DNA of 64,000 nt from CBDCUQ01 sp965222835 (GTDB taxonomy: Bacteria; Pseudomonadota; Alphaproteobacteria; Rhizobiales; Hyphomicrobiaceae), in contig CBDCUQ010000001.1 in NCBI GenBank assembly GCA_965222835.1, positions 1 to 64,000 on the forward strand, written 5' to 3'. Of this stretch, positions 33,392 to 42,402 are shown piece by piece. Under the pieces are notes generated by a model. It was not told the DNA's origin. It saw nothing but the letters and a program-made list of their open reading frames with translations, and ran no database searches. Made by a program: the position numbers and the translations under genes. Positions within the stretch are counted from its first letter, which is position 1. Each line of letters opens with the position of its first letter.

Positions 33392-34027
33392 CTACCCCGC
33401 CGACAGCAGAATGTCATCGCCATCTTTGCGGATACCAAGCTGCTTTCCCGCCGTCGCCGCAAGACGGCAGGTGTAATAGGCCTGAATGGTCATGGCATCG
33501 AGCGGCGGCAGATTCTCGTTCGCGATAAACTCCGAAAGATACTGCGGCGGACGCGCCGCCGTACCACGGCAACGAATTGCGAACGTCGGCGCCTCATGCG
33601 TACCACTCATCGAAACTTCGATTTCGCCGCCGCGCGGCAGCGCTGTAATGGCGATCGCAACCAGATTGAGAAGCAGCTTGACCTTGTCTTTCGACATGTG
33701 GCCCGGCTCCACTTTCCACACCAGCTTGTGCTTGCCCGTACCTACAAAGCCCCGCGAGATCTGCTCGGCCGTGGAGAGATCGATCATGGCCCCGGCTGAT
33801 CCGGCAGCGCCAAAAGCAAAGCGCGCGAACTGAAGTCTGGCCGAGGCTTGTTCCGTAACGTTGCGGATCACATCCAGGGCATAAGTCTTGGCGTCGGCGT
33901 CGTCGTCCTCATCGAGGATTTCGAGCCCGTTATAGATCGCGCCGACCGGACCGATCACGTCGTGGCAGATCTTGCTCGAAATAAGCGCCGCGATCTCAAG
34001 GTCCGACGGTTGTACGTGCTGGCTCAT
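33392..34027 (-). CDS. chpT: Histidine phosphotransferase ChpT
   Basis: A 211-residue ChpT, the dimeric phosphotransferase that relays phosphate from the hybrid kinase CckA to CtrA and CpdR in the alphaproteobacterial cell-cycle circuit. The phospho-accepting His is in LISSKICHDVIGPVGAIYNGLEIL. The C-terminal half is a degenerate histidine-kinase ATPase fold (KVKLLLNLVAIAITALPRGGEIEV) without ATP-binding motifs, as in characterised ChpT. CckA and CtrA are not in this window. It is divergent from cysQ. Confidence 0.93.
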   Translation of the reverse strand: MSQHVQPSDLEIAALISSKICHDVIGPVGAIYNGLEILDEDDDADAKTYALDVIRNVTEQASARLQFARFAFGAAGSAGAMIDLSTAEQISRGFVGTGKHKLVWKVEPGHMSKDKVKLLLNLVAIAITALPRGGEIEVSMSGTHEAPTFAIRCRGTAARPPQYLSEFIANENLPPLDAMTIQAYYTCRLAATAGKQLGIRKDGDDILLSAG

Positions 34028-34305
34028 GGAAGTGTCCCCTGGTTGGTCCGGCAGTGCGAACAGTGCGGCGGCTCAAGGGCATTCCCACTGGAATACTGCC
34101 CTCACGCGAGCGAACAGGGGCCGCTTGCATTAGGTCATCTCGATCTGATACACGCGCCGCAACCGAGTTGCAAAGCCTTGTAGTCGCGGACCCGGCGAGG
34201 CTGCTGTTTTTGGACAGCAATTGAGTCCCAGCGGCAACGGCCAGGAGACCCCGCGGGGTCAGAACGCGGCGGATTCAGACCGAATCAGGCACGAGACAGT
34301 TTACC

Positions 34306-35145
34306 ATGACAGATTCCGATTTCGCGGACCTCGCGAATGCTTTGCTTCCCGGCGTCCTAGCTGCCGGCCGGATCGAGATGGCGTATTACAACTCAACCGT
34401 TGTAGTCGAACGCAAAGCCGACAAATCGCCCGTCACGTTGGCCGATCGCGAAGCGGAAAAAGTCCTTCTTGAAGTCTTAGCAAAAGCAGCACCGGGCGTG
34501 CCGGTCGTTGCCGAAGAGGCAGCCGCCGCCGGCCAGATTCCGTCCATCGAGCGCAGATTCTTTCTTGTCGATCCGCTCGACGGAACCCGTGAGTTCATCA
34601 ATAAGCGCGGCGATTTCACAATTAACATTGGACTCATCGAGGACGGGACCCCTCAATTTGGCATCGTCTATGCGCCAGCCCTCGGCGTACTCTATGTGAC
34701 CTTGGCGAAAGACAAGGCCGTTGTCGCCAACGTCAACCCCGACGCCAACCCGAGCGTGCTGGCCGATTGCCATCCGCGCGAAATACGAACTCGGACACCC
34801 GATCCAACCGCCCTAACAGCGCTAGCCAGCCGCTCGCATCGCTCAGCAGCCACGGACGAGTTTCTGGCCAAGTACACGATAGCCGACACGCGGTCTGCCG
34901 GATCGTCTCTAAAGTTCTGCCTGGTAGCGACGGGCGAAGCCGACCTCTATCCGCGCATCGGCGAGACCAGCGAATGGGATACGGCCGCCGCCCATGCCGT
35001 CCTGACCGCGGCCGGCGGCACAGTCACGACCCTCGACGGCGAACCCCTCATCTACGGCAAGGCAGACCGCGATTTCTTGAACCCGCACTTTGTTGCGTGG
35101 GGCAAGGCCCCGATCCCTCCGGCAGCCGGAAAAATCCAACCGTAG
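34306..35145 (+). CDS. cysQ: 3'(2'),5'-bisphosphate nucleotidase CysQ
   Basis: A 279-residue member of the inositol-monophosphatase superfamily. Metal-binding motifs are VVAEEAAAAG, FFLVDPLDGTREFINKRGDF and, at the C-terminus, GETSEWDTAAAHAVLTAAGG. CysQ removes the 3'-phosphate from 3'-phosphoadenosine 5'-phosphate made during sulphate assimilation, and is membrane-associated in some species. No sulphate genes are adjacent. The ribosome-binding site before the ATG at 34306 is weak, but the N-terminus fits the family. Confidence 0.92.
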   Translation: MTDSDFADLANALLPGVLAAGRIEMAYYNSTVVVERKADKSPVTLADREAEKVLLEVLAKAAPGVPVVAEEAAAAGQIPSIERRFFLVDPLDGTREFINKRGDFTINIGLIEDGTPQFGIVYAPALGVLYVTLAKDKAVVANVNPDANPSVLADCHPREIRTRTPDPTALTALASRSHRSAATDEFLAKYTIADTRSAGSSLKFCLVATGEADLYPRIGETSEWDTAAAHAVLTAAGGTVTTLDGEPLIYGKADRDFLNPHFVAWGKAPIPPAAGKIQP

Positions 35146-35226
35146 CCACAGTTTGGTAATACTTTCGCTCAATGGTTTACGAAACGTTCGAGTGACGCCA
35201 ACGTTGGCCATGGAGAGCCTTTGCAC

Positions 35227-36138
35227 ATGCTCTATTCCTCTCTGAACAAAGTTCTTTTTGCTGCTGTTTCGGCGCTTGTCGCCCTTGCACCCGTCGCAGC
35301 CGAGGCCCAGGAAACACTTCCCTGGAACAAGTCGCAGCCGGCTTACGGCAGCACGCCGTCCCCAGGCCCCTACGCCGCGAACGACGCTTACCGGCCGAAT
35401 AGTGGATACGACGCCAACGGATACGGCGGAGACGACGTCTACAGCCCCGAAGAACCGTATGATCATCAGTATGATAGCTATCGCCCGGCTCCTAACGAAT
35501 CGTCCGGGCCGCGATACCACCAGGGCTATCGCGATGACGGCTATGACACACCACCGGCCGCCGATCCGGGCTATGGTGCACCCTATTCGCCACCACCACA
35601 GGGTCCAGAGGTCTACGAACGCGATTACGGACGAGCCCCACCCCCGCCATCGGGCGGTGGATATGAGCAAAATGAAATCATTGGTGCCGGCCATAAGTTT
35701 TTTGGCTCGATCAGCCAAGGGCTGGCTGGCGCCGTAGAATATGCCTTCAAAAGTCAGGGCCGACCTAACGGCTATATCCTAGGCGAAGACGCGGGCGGCG
35801 CATTCGTGCTTGGCTTGCGCTATGGCGAAGGCACCCTCTACACCAAGGACGCCGGACACCATAAGGTCTTCTGGCAGGGTCCAAGCGTCGGCTACGATGC
35901 TGGAGCCGAAGGCTCAAAGACTATGGTTTTGGTCTATAACCTGCGCGATCCGTCGGAAATCTACGCCCGCTTCGGCGGGGTTCAGGGGGCAGCCTATCTG
36001 GTAGGTGGGGTAAGCGTGCAATTCCAGAAATATGGAGATGTCACACTGGCCGTGATCAGATCCGGAGTCGGTGTCCGCTTGGGTGCCAATATCGGATATT
36101 TGAAGTATACACGCACGCCAACTTGGAACCCGCTCTAA
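35227..36138 (+). CDS. eipA: EipA-family envelope integrity protein (DUF1134) with long Tyr/Pro/Gly-rich insert
   Basis: A 303-residue periplasmic protein. A signal peptide (LNKVLFAAVSALVALAPVAAEAQ) is followed by about 125 residues of low-complexity Tyr/Pro/Gly/Asp sequence (YDANGYGGDDVYSPEEPYDHQ and similar), then the DUF1134 domain from about residue 155 (FFGSISQGLAGAVEYAF..NGYILGEDAGGAFVLGLRYGEGTLYTK). In Brucella, EipA is a small periplasmic beta-barrel protein needed for envelope integrity and its gene is under CtrA control. The linker is much longer than in those homologues. A TTG two codons upstream has a better-spaced GGAG; either start is possible. Confidence 0.88.
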   Translation: MLYSSLNKVLFAAVSALVALAPVAAEAQETLPWNKSQPAYGSTPSPGPYAANDAYRPNSGYDANGYGGDDVYSPEEPYDHQYDSYRPAPNESSGPRYHQGYRDDGYDTPPAADPGYGAPYSPPPQGPEVYERDYGRAPPPPSGGGYEQNEIIGAGHKFFGSISQGLAGAVEYAFKSQGRPNGYILGEDAGGAFVLGLRYGEGTLYTKDAGHHKVFWQGPSVGYDAGAEGSKTMVLVYNLRDPSEIYARFGGVQGAAYLVGGVSVQFQKYGDVTLAVIRSGVGVRLGANIGYLKYTRTPTWNPL

Positions 36139-36221
36139 GGAATGGCAATGTTCCGTTTGCGGGCGGGGTCTGGGACGGACATTGATGATACACGGTTGGA
36201 GCGGCTGTCGAGGATGAGCCG

Positions 36222-37730
36222 GTGATCACCATTCAATCGGCCATGCTAGTGGCACTCGGGGTCTTCCTCGCGGGCCTTGCCGTGTTTTTGCTCCTGCCAT
36301 TCTACGGACGGCGCGCAGCGCGCCTGGCGACCGATGAGCTGCGACGGGCCATGCCGCTCTCCGAAGCCGAGATCCGCGCCGACAAGGACCGGCTGCGCGC
36401 AGAACATGCCGTCGCCATTCACAAACTCGAAATGAAGGTCGACGAAGCTGCCCAAGCCGCAGCTAGGCAGCTCGTTGAGATCAACCGTCGCGACGCCGGA
36501 ATCAGCACCCTCGAAGGTGAACTCGCGCAGATGCGCACGCTGATCGAGGAGAACGAAAACGCACGGCGCGTCCTCGAGCAGACCATCACCGACCGCCTGC
36601 CGCGCGTTGAGCAGCGCCTGACGGACGCAAAGAAGCTTCTCTATCAACGCGACCGCGAAATCTCCACGCTCACGAACACGGCATCAAAACAGGCGCACGC
36701 GCTGGAAGAAGCGACCCAGATCAACACGCAGCAACGCGACGAGATCCATCGTCTCAACGCGACGATCGCCACACGCGCAGCCCGCAAGCGCGAGCACATC
36801 GGCCGGGATCAGCGCTTCGACGAGGAGGTCGCATTGCGCGCCGAGCTTGAAGCCCTGCGCACAAAATCGCGTGACCAGGCCTCGCTGATTGGCCGGCTAC
36901 AAGGTGCGCAAGCCAAGTCCGGCCGCGCCTTTCCGTCTCTAACCGGTACGGCAGCGAACAAGGGTGGCGGAGGACCGATTTCGGACGAAGAAACTGCTCG
37001 TTTGCGCCAAGAACTTGTCGATGCCGAAAGCGCCCTCAAGTCCGTACGCGATGCCGCTGTCGCTGGCAAAGCCGATCATGCCGCCATCCAGGCCGAAGCC
37101 CGCAAGTACAAGACGGAGAATGTCGATCTCAAGTCAGAGATCACCAAGCTCAAGGCGTCGCTTAAGGCCTACGAAGCGGAAGACACGGATGTTGCAGCCG
37201 TCAAGGAAAGCAAGATCGCCATGAAGGCCCGGTTGAGCGCACTCGAAGCGCAGGCCAGGCAGAATGCCGACACCATCCAAAGCCTCCGCGCAGAGGTTGC
37301 GGCCGCCAACGAGAAACTCGCAAAACAGGCAGCCCACTACGTCGAAGAGATGCGCCGCCTTGGCTCGGGTACCATCCCGGCAACAGGACCCAAACGCCAC
37401 GCCGCCAGTAACGACCGCAAAAAGACACTTGCAGAACGGATCGCCGCGCCGCGCAAAGAAGCCGTCAGATCAGGAAACGGATCCAAGCCGCAAGAGAAGC
37501 CCGCACATCGCGCAAACGCATCAACAAACCAATCAAGTTCCGCACAAGATCCGCTGCGGGTATCGGGGTTCCTGCGCGCACTCGACAAGGACGCGGCGCA
37601 ATCAGCAACCGCCGCCGAGGATGCAACCGCAGAGACGGGGCAGAAAGACTCGAAAGTGAAAAAAAGCGGACGACGGCCTGGGCTGATCGAAAGATTGACA
37701 GGCGCTGACAAGCCCGCGGCATCGGGCTGA
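36222..37730 (+). CDS. Membrane-anchored coiled-coil protein of unknown function
   Basis: A 502-residue protein with a single N-terminal membrane helix (residues about 5-28, SAMLVALGVFLAGLAVFLLLPFYG), so the rest is probably cytoplasmic. Long coiled-coil stretches (about 45-200 and 270-400, for example RLRQELVDAESALKSVRDAA) alternate with short breaks, and the last 100 residues are basic and low-complexity. The shape recalls cell-division or scaffold proteins, but I recognise no family. GTG start at 36222 with GAGG upstream. It lies between eipA and ccrM on the same strand; co-regulation with the cell cycle is possible but not shown. Confidence 0.75.
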   Translation: MITIQSAMLVALGVFLAGLAVFLLLPFYGRRAARLATDELRRAMPLSEAEIRADKDRLRAEHAVAIHKLEMKVDEAAQAAARQLVEINRRDAGISTLEGELAQMRTLIEENENARRVLEQTITDRLPRVEQRLTDAKKLLYQRDREISTLTNTASKQAHALEEATQINTQQRDEIHRLNATIATRAARKREHIGRDQRFDEEVALRAELEALRTKSRDQASLIGRLQGAQAKSGRAFPSLTGTAANKGGGGPISDEETARLRQELVDAESALKSVRDAAVAGKADHAAIQAEARKYKTENVDLKSEITKLKASLKAYEAEDTDVAAVKESKIAMKARLSALEAQARQNADTIQSLRAEVAAANEKLAKQAAHYVEEMRRLGSGTIPATGPKRHAASNDRKKTLAERIAAPRKEAVRSGNGSKPQEKPAHRANASTNQSSSAQDPLRVSGFLRALDKDAAQSATAAEDATAETGQKDSKVKKSGRRPGLIERLTGADKPAASG

Positions 37731-37829
37731 TCAGACTGGTTGTCTTGCAGACGCAACAGCCCCAACGCGCCTTGTGCTTGCCCAAAGTATTTTCAACCCT
37801 TAAGAAGTTCTAAACGCATACGTCGAGCG

Positions 37830-37883
37830 TTTACGCTTTGTTAACCTACAAGGTTTAGATTTTATTAACCTTGGGGGGGATTC
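37830..37883 (+). promoter_or_regulatory. Two CtrA-box-like sites and a GANTC site upstream of ccrM
   Basis: Two copies of TTTA-N7-TTAACC lie 24 bases apart: 37830-37846 and 37854-37870. Each differs from the CtrA consensus TTAA-N7-TTAAC by one base in the first half. A CcrM target site, GATTC (37879-37883), follows nine bases later and about 70 bases before the ccrM start codon. In Caulobacter, ccrM is transcribed from a CtrA-activated promoter whose activity depends on methylation at GANTC. The match here is by eye. Confidence 0.65.
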
Positions 37884-37952
37884 GGAGTTAGACGCATCGG
37901 GGTTGTGCATGGATCCCTGGCATCTGTACGAAGTCACTGAAAGTTGCGTTCA

Positions 37953-39095
37953 ATGGTTTTGCGTCGTCGTGCGAGCCCGGCTGTTGCCGGCAATCGCATC
38001 GTGGTTGGAGATTGCGTCGGAGAGCTCCGCCAGCTTCCTGACAAGTGCGTAGATCTCATCTTCGCCGACCCGCCCTATAATCTTCAGCTCGAAGGCGCAC
38101 TCCTACGACCCAACAACACGCGCGTCGACGGCGTCGACGATGCATGGGACAAGTTCTCGAGCTTCCAAGACTACGATCGCTTTACGCGCACGTGGCTGGG
38201 CGAATGCCGGCGCGTTCTGAAGCCCGACGGCGCCATTTGGGTCATTGGCTCCTATCACAACATCTTCCGCCTCGGTGTGGCGCTTCAGGACCTTGGCTAT
38301 TGGATCCTCAACGACATCGTCTGGCGCAAAGTAAATCCGATGCCGAATTTCCGCGGCAAACGCTTCACCAACGCACATGAGACGCTGATCTGGGCCGGCC
38401 GCGACCAGAAGACCCGGCCTTGCTTCAATTATGAAAGCCTCAAAACATCCAACGATGATCTGCAAATGCGATCGGACTGGCTGTTTCCGATTTGCTCGGG
38501 ACCCGAGCGTCTCAAAGACGACGGCGGGCGCAAAGCCCATCCCACACAAAAACCGGAAGCCCTCCTCCATCGCATCCTCTTGGCGACGACCAAGCCGGAT
38601 GATCTGGTCCTCGATCCTTTCTTCGGCACAGGCACCACTGGCGCCGTTGCCAAACAACTTGGCCGGCGGTTTATCGGCATCGAGCGAGATCCGGATTACG
38701 CCCGCGCCGCTGAAGAACGCATCGCCAAGGCCATACCGCTAGCGGCCCGCTCACTCGAAACGGTCCCCTCAAAGCGCAACGAACCGCGCGTCCCGTTCGG
38801 AACCATCATCGAGCTTGGCATCCTCAGGGCCGGCAGCCCCCTGTTTGACCAGCGCAGGCTGGTGCGCGCTGAGGTCAAGGCCGATGGCTCACTCGCTGTT
38901 CCCGGACTCCAAGGCTCGATCCATCGCGTTGGCGCGGAGGTGCAGGGCAAGGCCGCGTGTAACGGATGGACCTACTGGCACTTCGAAAGCCGAGGAAAGT
39001 TGAAACCGATCGACCTTCTCCGCGCGCGTGCCAGACAAGAGCTTGGCCTTGTAACAAACCGGACGCGTGCACCTACAATTGAAGCCGCAGAATAA
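37953..39095 (+). CDS. ccrM: Cell-cycle-regulated DNA adenine-N6 methyltransferase CcrM
   Basis: A 380-residue beta-class methyltransferase that methylates the adenine of GANTC late in the cell cycle. The catalytic DPPY motif comes first (LIFADPPYNLQL, residues 39-42), then target recognition sequence (MPNFRGKRFTNAHETLIWA), and the SAM motif FFGTGTTGAVAKQLGRRFIGIE. The C-terminal 100 residues form the DNA-binding extension typical of CcrM. No restriction partner is present. The ATG at 37953 is chosen; a TTG three codons earlier is an alternative, and neither has a strong ribosome-binding site. CtrA-like boxes lie upstream. Confidence 0.95.
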   Translation: MVLRRRASPAVAGNRIVVGDCVGELRQLPDKCVDLIFADPPYNLQLEGALLRPNNTRVDGVDDAWDKFSSFQDYDRFTRTWLGECRRVLKPDGAIWVIGSYHNIFRLGVALQDLGYWILNDIVWRKVNPMPNFRGKRFTNAHETLIWAGRDQKTRPCFNYESLKTSNDDLQMRSDWLFPICSGPERLKDDGGRKAHPTQKPEALLHRILLATTKPDDLVLDPFFGTGTTGAVAKQLGRRFIGIERDPDYARAAEERIAKAIPLAARSLETVPSKRNEPRVPFGTIIELGILRAGSPLFDQRRLVRAEVKADGSLAVPGLQGSIHRVGAEVQGKAACNGWTYWHFESRGKLKPIDLLRARARQELGLVTNRTRAPTIEAAE

Positions 39096-39179
39096 ATTAG
39101 ACCCCATAGCCGCGCCCTAACCGAACTCTTACTTATTGAGGGCAGTCTCGGATCCGCAATTGCGCACCGAGACCAAACC

Positions 39180-40733
39180 TTGCGAACGCCTGCCCTCCTA
39201 CTTGCGGTCCTCCTAACCGCCCCAACGCCCATTGCCGCCAAAGCTTCACGCAGTGGTGCCACAGACATGCAAGCGTGCGCCTCGCGCGAACCCGCCCGCA
39301 GCATTGAGGCTTGCAGCAAAGTTCTCACCAAGAAGAAGCTGCCCAAACCGGTACGCGCGGCAGCTTTCATGCGCCGCGGGGCCGCCTACTTACGCAAGCG
39401 CAATCTGGCAAAGGCCCTTGTCGACGCCCAAGCCGCGATCAAGCTCACGGGCGATGACGCCGATGCGTACTACCTACGAGCCTCCGTATTCCGCAAACAG
39501 AACGAGATGGGTCGCGCGCTTGCGGACTATGCCCTCGCCCTCACATTGCGGCCCGCATTTCCTGACCTTCTCAACGACCGCGCCTTGATCCTGCTCGAGG
39601 CCAAGGACCACCCTGGCGCGCTGACCGATCTCGATCGCGCCATCGCGCTAGAGCCCGGCCACCTGATTGCACGCAAGAACCGAGCCCGCCTCTTGAAATC
39701 ACTTGGTGCCACGTCAAGAGCCATCGCAGACCTCGACGTCGTGCTGCTGGCAACACCGGAAGATGCCGTGCTCCGCCGACGGCGAGCGGACTACCTTCGC
39801 GAGGCTGGCGAAATAGGCCGTGCGCGCGCGGATATCGACAAAGCCATAGCACTCGCACCGGAAGACCCTGAGAACTGGATTGCAAGCGCCGAATTACATG
39901 GTCTGGTCAATGAACGCGCACGCGCTATCGCAGATTTTGAAAGGGCCGCAACGCTCGATTCAAAAAATAGCGCACCGCTCTCGGGGATGGCCCTGATCCA
40001 CTGGTTGGATCGCAATGAGGATAAAGCCCATAAGTGCATTGAAAAAGCCCTTTCGCTTAATCCGAAGGACAAGGACGCTTTGCTATTGCGCGCCGAGATC
40101 CATCGCAATGCCGGCAGACTCTATGCTGCGCTCAAAGATATTGATGCCGCAATCGCGAGCGCATCAAGGCGTCCCGCAGCCTGGATCGAGAGAGGAATCC
40201 TTTTGAAGAAGCAGGGCAAACTAACCTCCGCCATCGAAAGCTACACACGCGCGCTCAAGCTCGACCCCGCCTCTGCTGCCGCACTCTACAACCGCGGCCT
40301 CGCCTTCCAAGCATCAGGCAGTACGAAAAAGGCCCTGACCGATCTGTCGAAGGCCATCGATCTTGTTCCCGGAAGTGCCGATGCCCTAATCGCGCGCGGG
40401 GCAGCCTATGAAGCAAATGCCCAACCCGAAAAGGCCTACGCCGATTACACGGCGGCGCTCCGCTTAACCCCGGACAATCCATTGGCACTTCGCAATCGCG
40501 GACGCCTGCTCTTCAAACGAAAGGATGTCGCGAGCGCCTGTAAAGATTTCGCGCGGGCCCACACGCTGAGCCCGAACCACGCCAGGACGCTGTGGCATCT
40601 CGGACAATGCAAGGAGCTTGAAGGCGATCAATCAATGGCCGACCAATACTTCGCACACGCCGCTGCGCTCGAACCCGCCCTCGCCAAATACCGCGAGCGT
40701 TTGGCCGGGTACGGCGAAAATTCTCATTGGTAA
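39180..40733 (+). CDS. Secreted tetratricopeptide-repeat protein
   Basis: A 517-residue protein made almost wholly of TPR units (about 12), with repeated blocks such as AAFMRRGAAYLRKRNLAKALVDAQAAIKL and AALYNRGLAFQASGSTKKALTDLSKAIDLVPGS. A Sec signal (MRTPALLLAVLLTAPTPIAAKA) places it in the periplasm. Two cysteines near the start (QACASRE, EACSKV) may pair. TPR arrays act as protein-binding scaffolds; the partner is unknown. The start is a TTG at 39180, needed to include the signal peptide, with a weak ribosome-binding site. It follows ccrM by 84 bases and could be co-transcribed. Confidence 0.8.
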   Translation: MRTPALLLAVLLTAPTPIAAKASRSGATDMQACASREPARSIEACSKVLTKKKLPKPVRAAAFMRRGAAYLRKRNLAKALVDAQAAIKLTGDDADAYYLRASVFRKQNEMGRALADYALALTLRPAFPDLLNDRALILLEAKDHPGALTDLDRAIALEPGHLIARKNRARLLKSLGATSRAIADLDVVLLATPEDAVLRRRRADYLREAGEIGRARADIDKAIALAPEDPENWIASAELHGLVNERARAIADFERAATLDSKNSAPLSGMALIHWLDRNEDKAHKCIEKALSLNPKDKDALLLRAEIHRNAGRLYAALKDIDAAIASASRRPAAWIERGILLKKQGKLTSAIESYTRALKLDPASAAALYNRGLAFQASGSTKKALTDLSKAIDLVPGSADALIARGAAYEANAQPEKAYADYTAALRLTPDNPLALRNRGRLLFKRKDVASACKDFARAHTLSPNHARTLWHLGQCKELEGDQSMADQYFAHAAALEPALAKYRERLAGYGENSHW

Positions 40734-40879
40734 CATCCACTTAACCAGTCCCCCAACCATCTCACTCTGTACCCGGCGTAACAGCGCTGCGGCACCGGAG
40801 TTGTTAGCTTATGTGGAAGTGCGGCGCCCTCAACCAGCGCCGAGATTAACGAAAAAACCAAGCTTTCACGGGGTCAATC

Positions 40880-41941
40880 ATGCAACCGGAAAGAGCCATC
40901 CGCCCCTACCGGCTCGTAGGCCTTGCCATCCTCGCCGCGGCGTTGGGGAGCACCTGTGTCCAAGCCCAGGACCGGCCACCGGCCCGATTCCCAAACGCCC
41001 TCGTAGACGAAGCCAAATCCAAGAAGCTCTGTGAATCAGTCCCCAATCGAATCCACGTCTCGACCAGATGGGGCACTGAGTGCATTGCCTACTTTGTCAC
41101 CAAAGGCCAAGTTCACCAGCGCCGCGCCGTCATGTTCATCGACGGTGATATCGCCGTCGAGAAATTCGCCGAACCCAAACGCATGGCGCTGTCGTTCAAG
41201 ATTTTCAAGAGTCGCATGCAGAAATGGGCCGACCGCCTCAAAGTGCGCTACGTCTACGTGTCACGAGTGGGTGTCAACGGCTCGTCAGGCAACCACGGCG
41301 GCAGGCGTAAACCCAATGAGACAATGGTACTCAACACAGCGACGGACATTCTGAAAAAGCGTCTTGGGTTGGATACCATCGTGCTCGCCGGACAATCGGG
41401 CGGCTCCACCATCGCCGCCTCAATGCTCTCATTGGGCCGCAAGGACGTAACGTGCGCCGTATTAGGTTCGGGTGCCTTCGAGCTCGTCGAGCTGCGCCAT
41501 GCTGAGCTCGCCCGAAAAGGTTTTGACGTTTCCAAGGAAGAGTTGCACAGAACCATGCTCGACCCTTCCGCGAATGTAGACGCCATCGCCCGTGATTCAG
41601 AAAGGCGCATTGTCGTTCTTGGCGATTCCCTGGATATCCGCACACCTTTCGATCAACAAGAGGGTTATGCCGAAGCGATCGCGGCTCATGGCCACCACGT
41701 CAAGCTCATTGAAATCGATGCCCAGGGACGCCTCGATCACGCAGCAACACAATACGTCATCCCAAGCGCAGGTGCGTGTCTCAACGGCCTGCCCGACGAC
41801 CGGTTGGTCTCAGCAAACAACACCATGAGCCGGGCCTTCGCCGCCAAAGAGGTCGCGAAGTCCGGCCCCCTGACCGGCTCGCTTGCCCTCATCAACGGCG
41901 CCCTGCGAACAGCCCAGCGTTCAGATTCGTTCTCCAACTGA
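40880..41941 (+). CDS. Secreted alpha/beta-hydrolase-fold protein
   Basis: A 353-residue exported protein. A Sec signal (LVGLAILAAALGSTCVQAQ) is followed by a fold with the nucleophile elbow GQSGGS (residues about 173-178) after a strand TIVLAGQ, and late candidates for the acid (LGDSLDIRTPF) and His (GRLDHAATQY). Upstream, VYVSRVGVNGSSGNHGGRRKPNE is a Gly/Ser-rich loop. The fold resembles peptidase S9-like or dienelactone-hydrolase-like enzymes, but I cannot assign a substrate. The mature protein has several cysteines, including KLCES and TECIAYF. It stands alone, with a 460-base gap downstream. Confidence 0.7.
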   Translation: MQPERAIRPYRLVGLAILAAALGSTCVQAQDRPPARFPNALVDEAKSKKLCESVPNRIHVSTRWGTECIAYFVTKGQVHQRRAVMFIDGDIAVEKFAEPKRMALSFKIFKSRMQKWADRLKVRYVYVSRVGVNGSSGNHGGRRKPNETMVLNTATDILKKRLGLDTIVLAGQSGGSTIAASMLSLGRKDVTCAVLGSGAFELVELRHAELARKGFDVSKEELHRTMLDPSANVDAIARDSERRIVVLGDSLDIRTPFDQQEGYAEAIAAHGHHVKLIEIDAQGRLDHAATQYVIPSAGACLNGLPDDRLVSANNTMSRAFAAKEVAKSGPLTGSLALINGALRTAQRSDSFSN

Positions 41942-42130
41942 TAGGGCACGCGTGACGCGCCATCGACACGGCCAGCCCGTCAATTTACAGCCCGCGCGAA
42001 AGACAGGAGAAGGAGCAAGAGTGGCCTTACGTTGCGCAATGAATGCGCTCTTCTGGTCTTACGAATGTCTTTCGATTGCACATCAAATGCACGACGACGG
42101 CGCAAGAAAACGCCCGGCATCAATTCTCAT

Positions 42131-42263
42131 AATTTTGATCCGCAATTTGCCGGCGCATGAAATGCTTCATTGCCGCTACCTGATCGTATCATCCGTTTCG
42201 GCTGTGAATCCGTCCATTTCGAACAGTTCCCGCTAGGTTTTCATTAAACATTTGGGGCACGAT
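42131..42263 (+). repeat. 133-bp duplicated leader segment, copy A
   Basis: This segment aligns without gaps to 42854-42986; by hand count about 100 of 133 positions are identical. The best-conserved part is a 22-base identical run, 42151-42172, containing the inverted repeat ATGAA-ATGC-TTCAT (42157-42170). Copy B lies immediately before tadG. It probably carries a promoter or leader RNA of the ancestral tadG unit. A weakly supported 71-codon GTG frame with an AGGAG box runs through it from 42021, but the equivalent frame in copy B is closed, so I treat it as non-coding. Confidence 0.75.
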
Positions 42264-42312
42264 GCACACATCGAAATTCTACCTAACGTTGTGGCTGCCT
42301 TGAGAATACCCC

Positions 42313-42332
42313 ATGCCAAAGATCAAGACCAG
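42313..42332 (+). pseudogene. Short scar of a deleted tadG-like gene
   Basis: Twenty bases match the end of the intact tadG gene (44256-44275) at 18 positions: both encode MPKIKT in the corresponding frame. The scar lies between leader copy A and the first pilZ gene, exactly where a tadG copy would be if the unit [leader - tadG - pilZ] had been duplicated. I infer that almost the whole first tadG was deleted. The match is short, so confidence is moderate. Confidence 0.45.
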
Positions 42333-42402
42333 CGGCAGGTTTCGAGCATGCGCAGCCCGTCTGCCGCAGGAAACACGAACCAGAAAACAAGGATAGATAC
42401 GC

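Noticed and set aside
42021..42236. 71-codon GTG frame with an AGGAGAAGGAG box before pilZ 1
   Set aside because: The Shine-Dalgarno is attractive, but the frame runs into duplicated leader A, and the matching frame in leader B is interrupted by a stop, so the sequence is not conserved as protein.
42235..42256. CtrA box before pilZ 1 or tadG
   Set aside because: TTAAA occurs in both leaders, but no second half-site lies at the required 7-base spacing.
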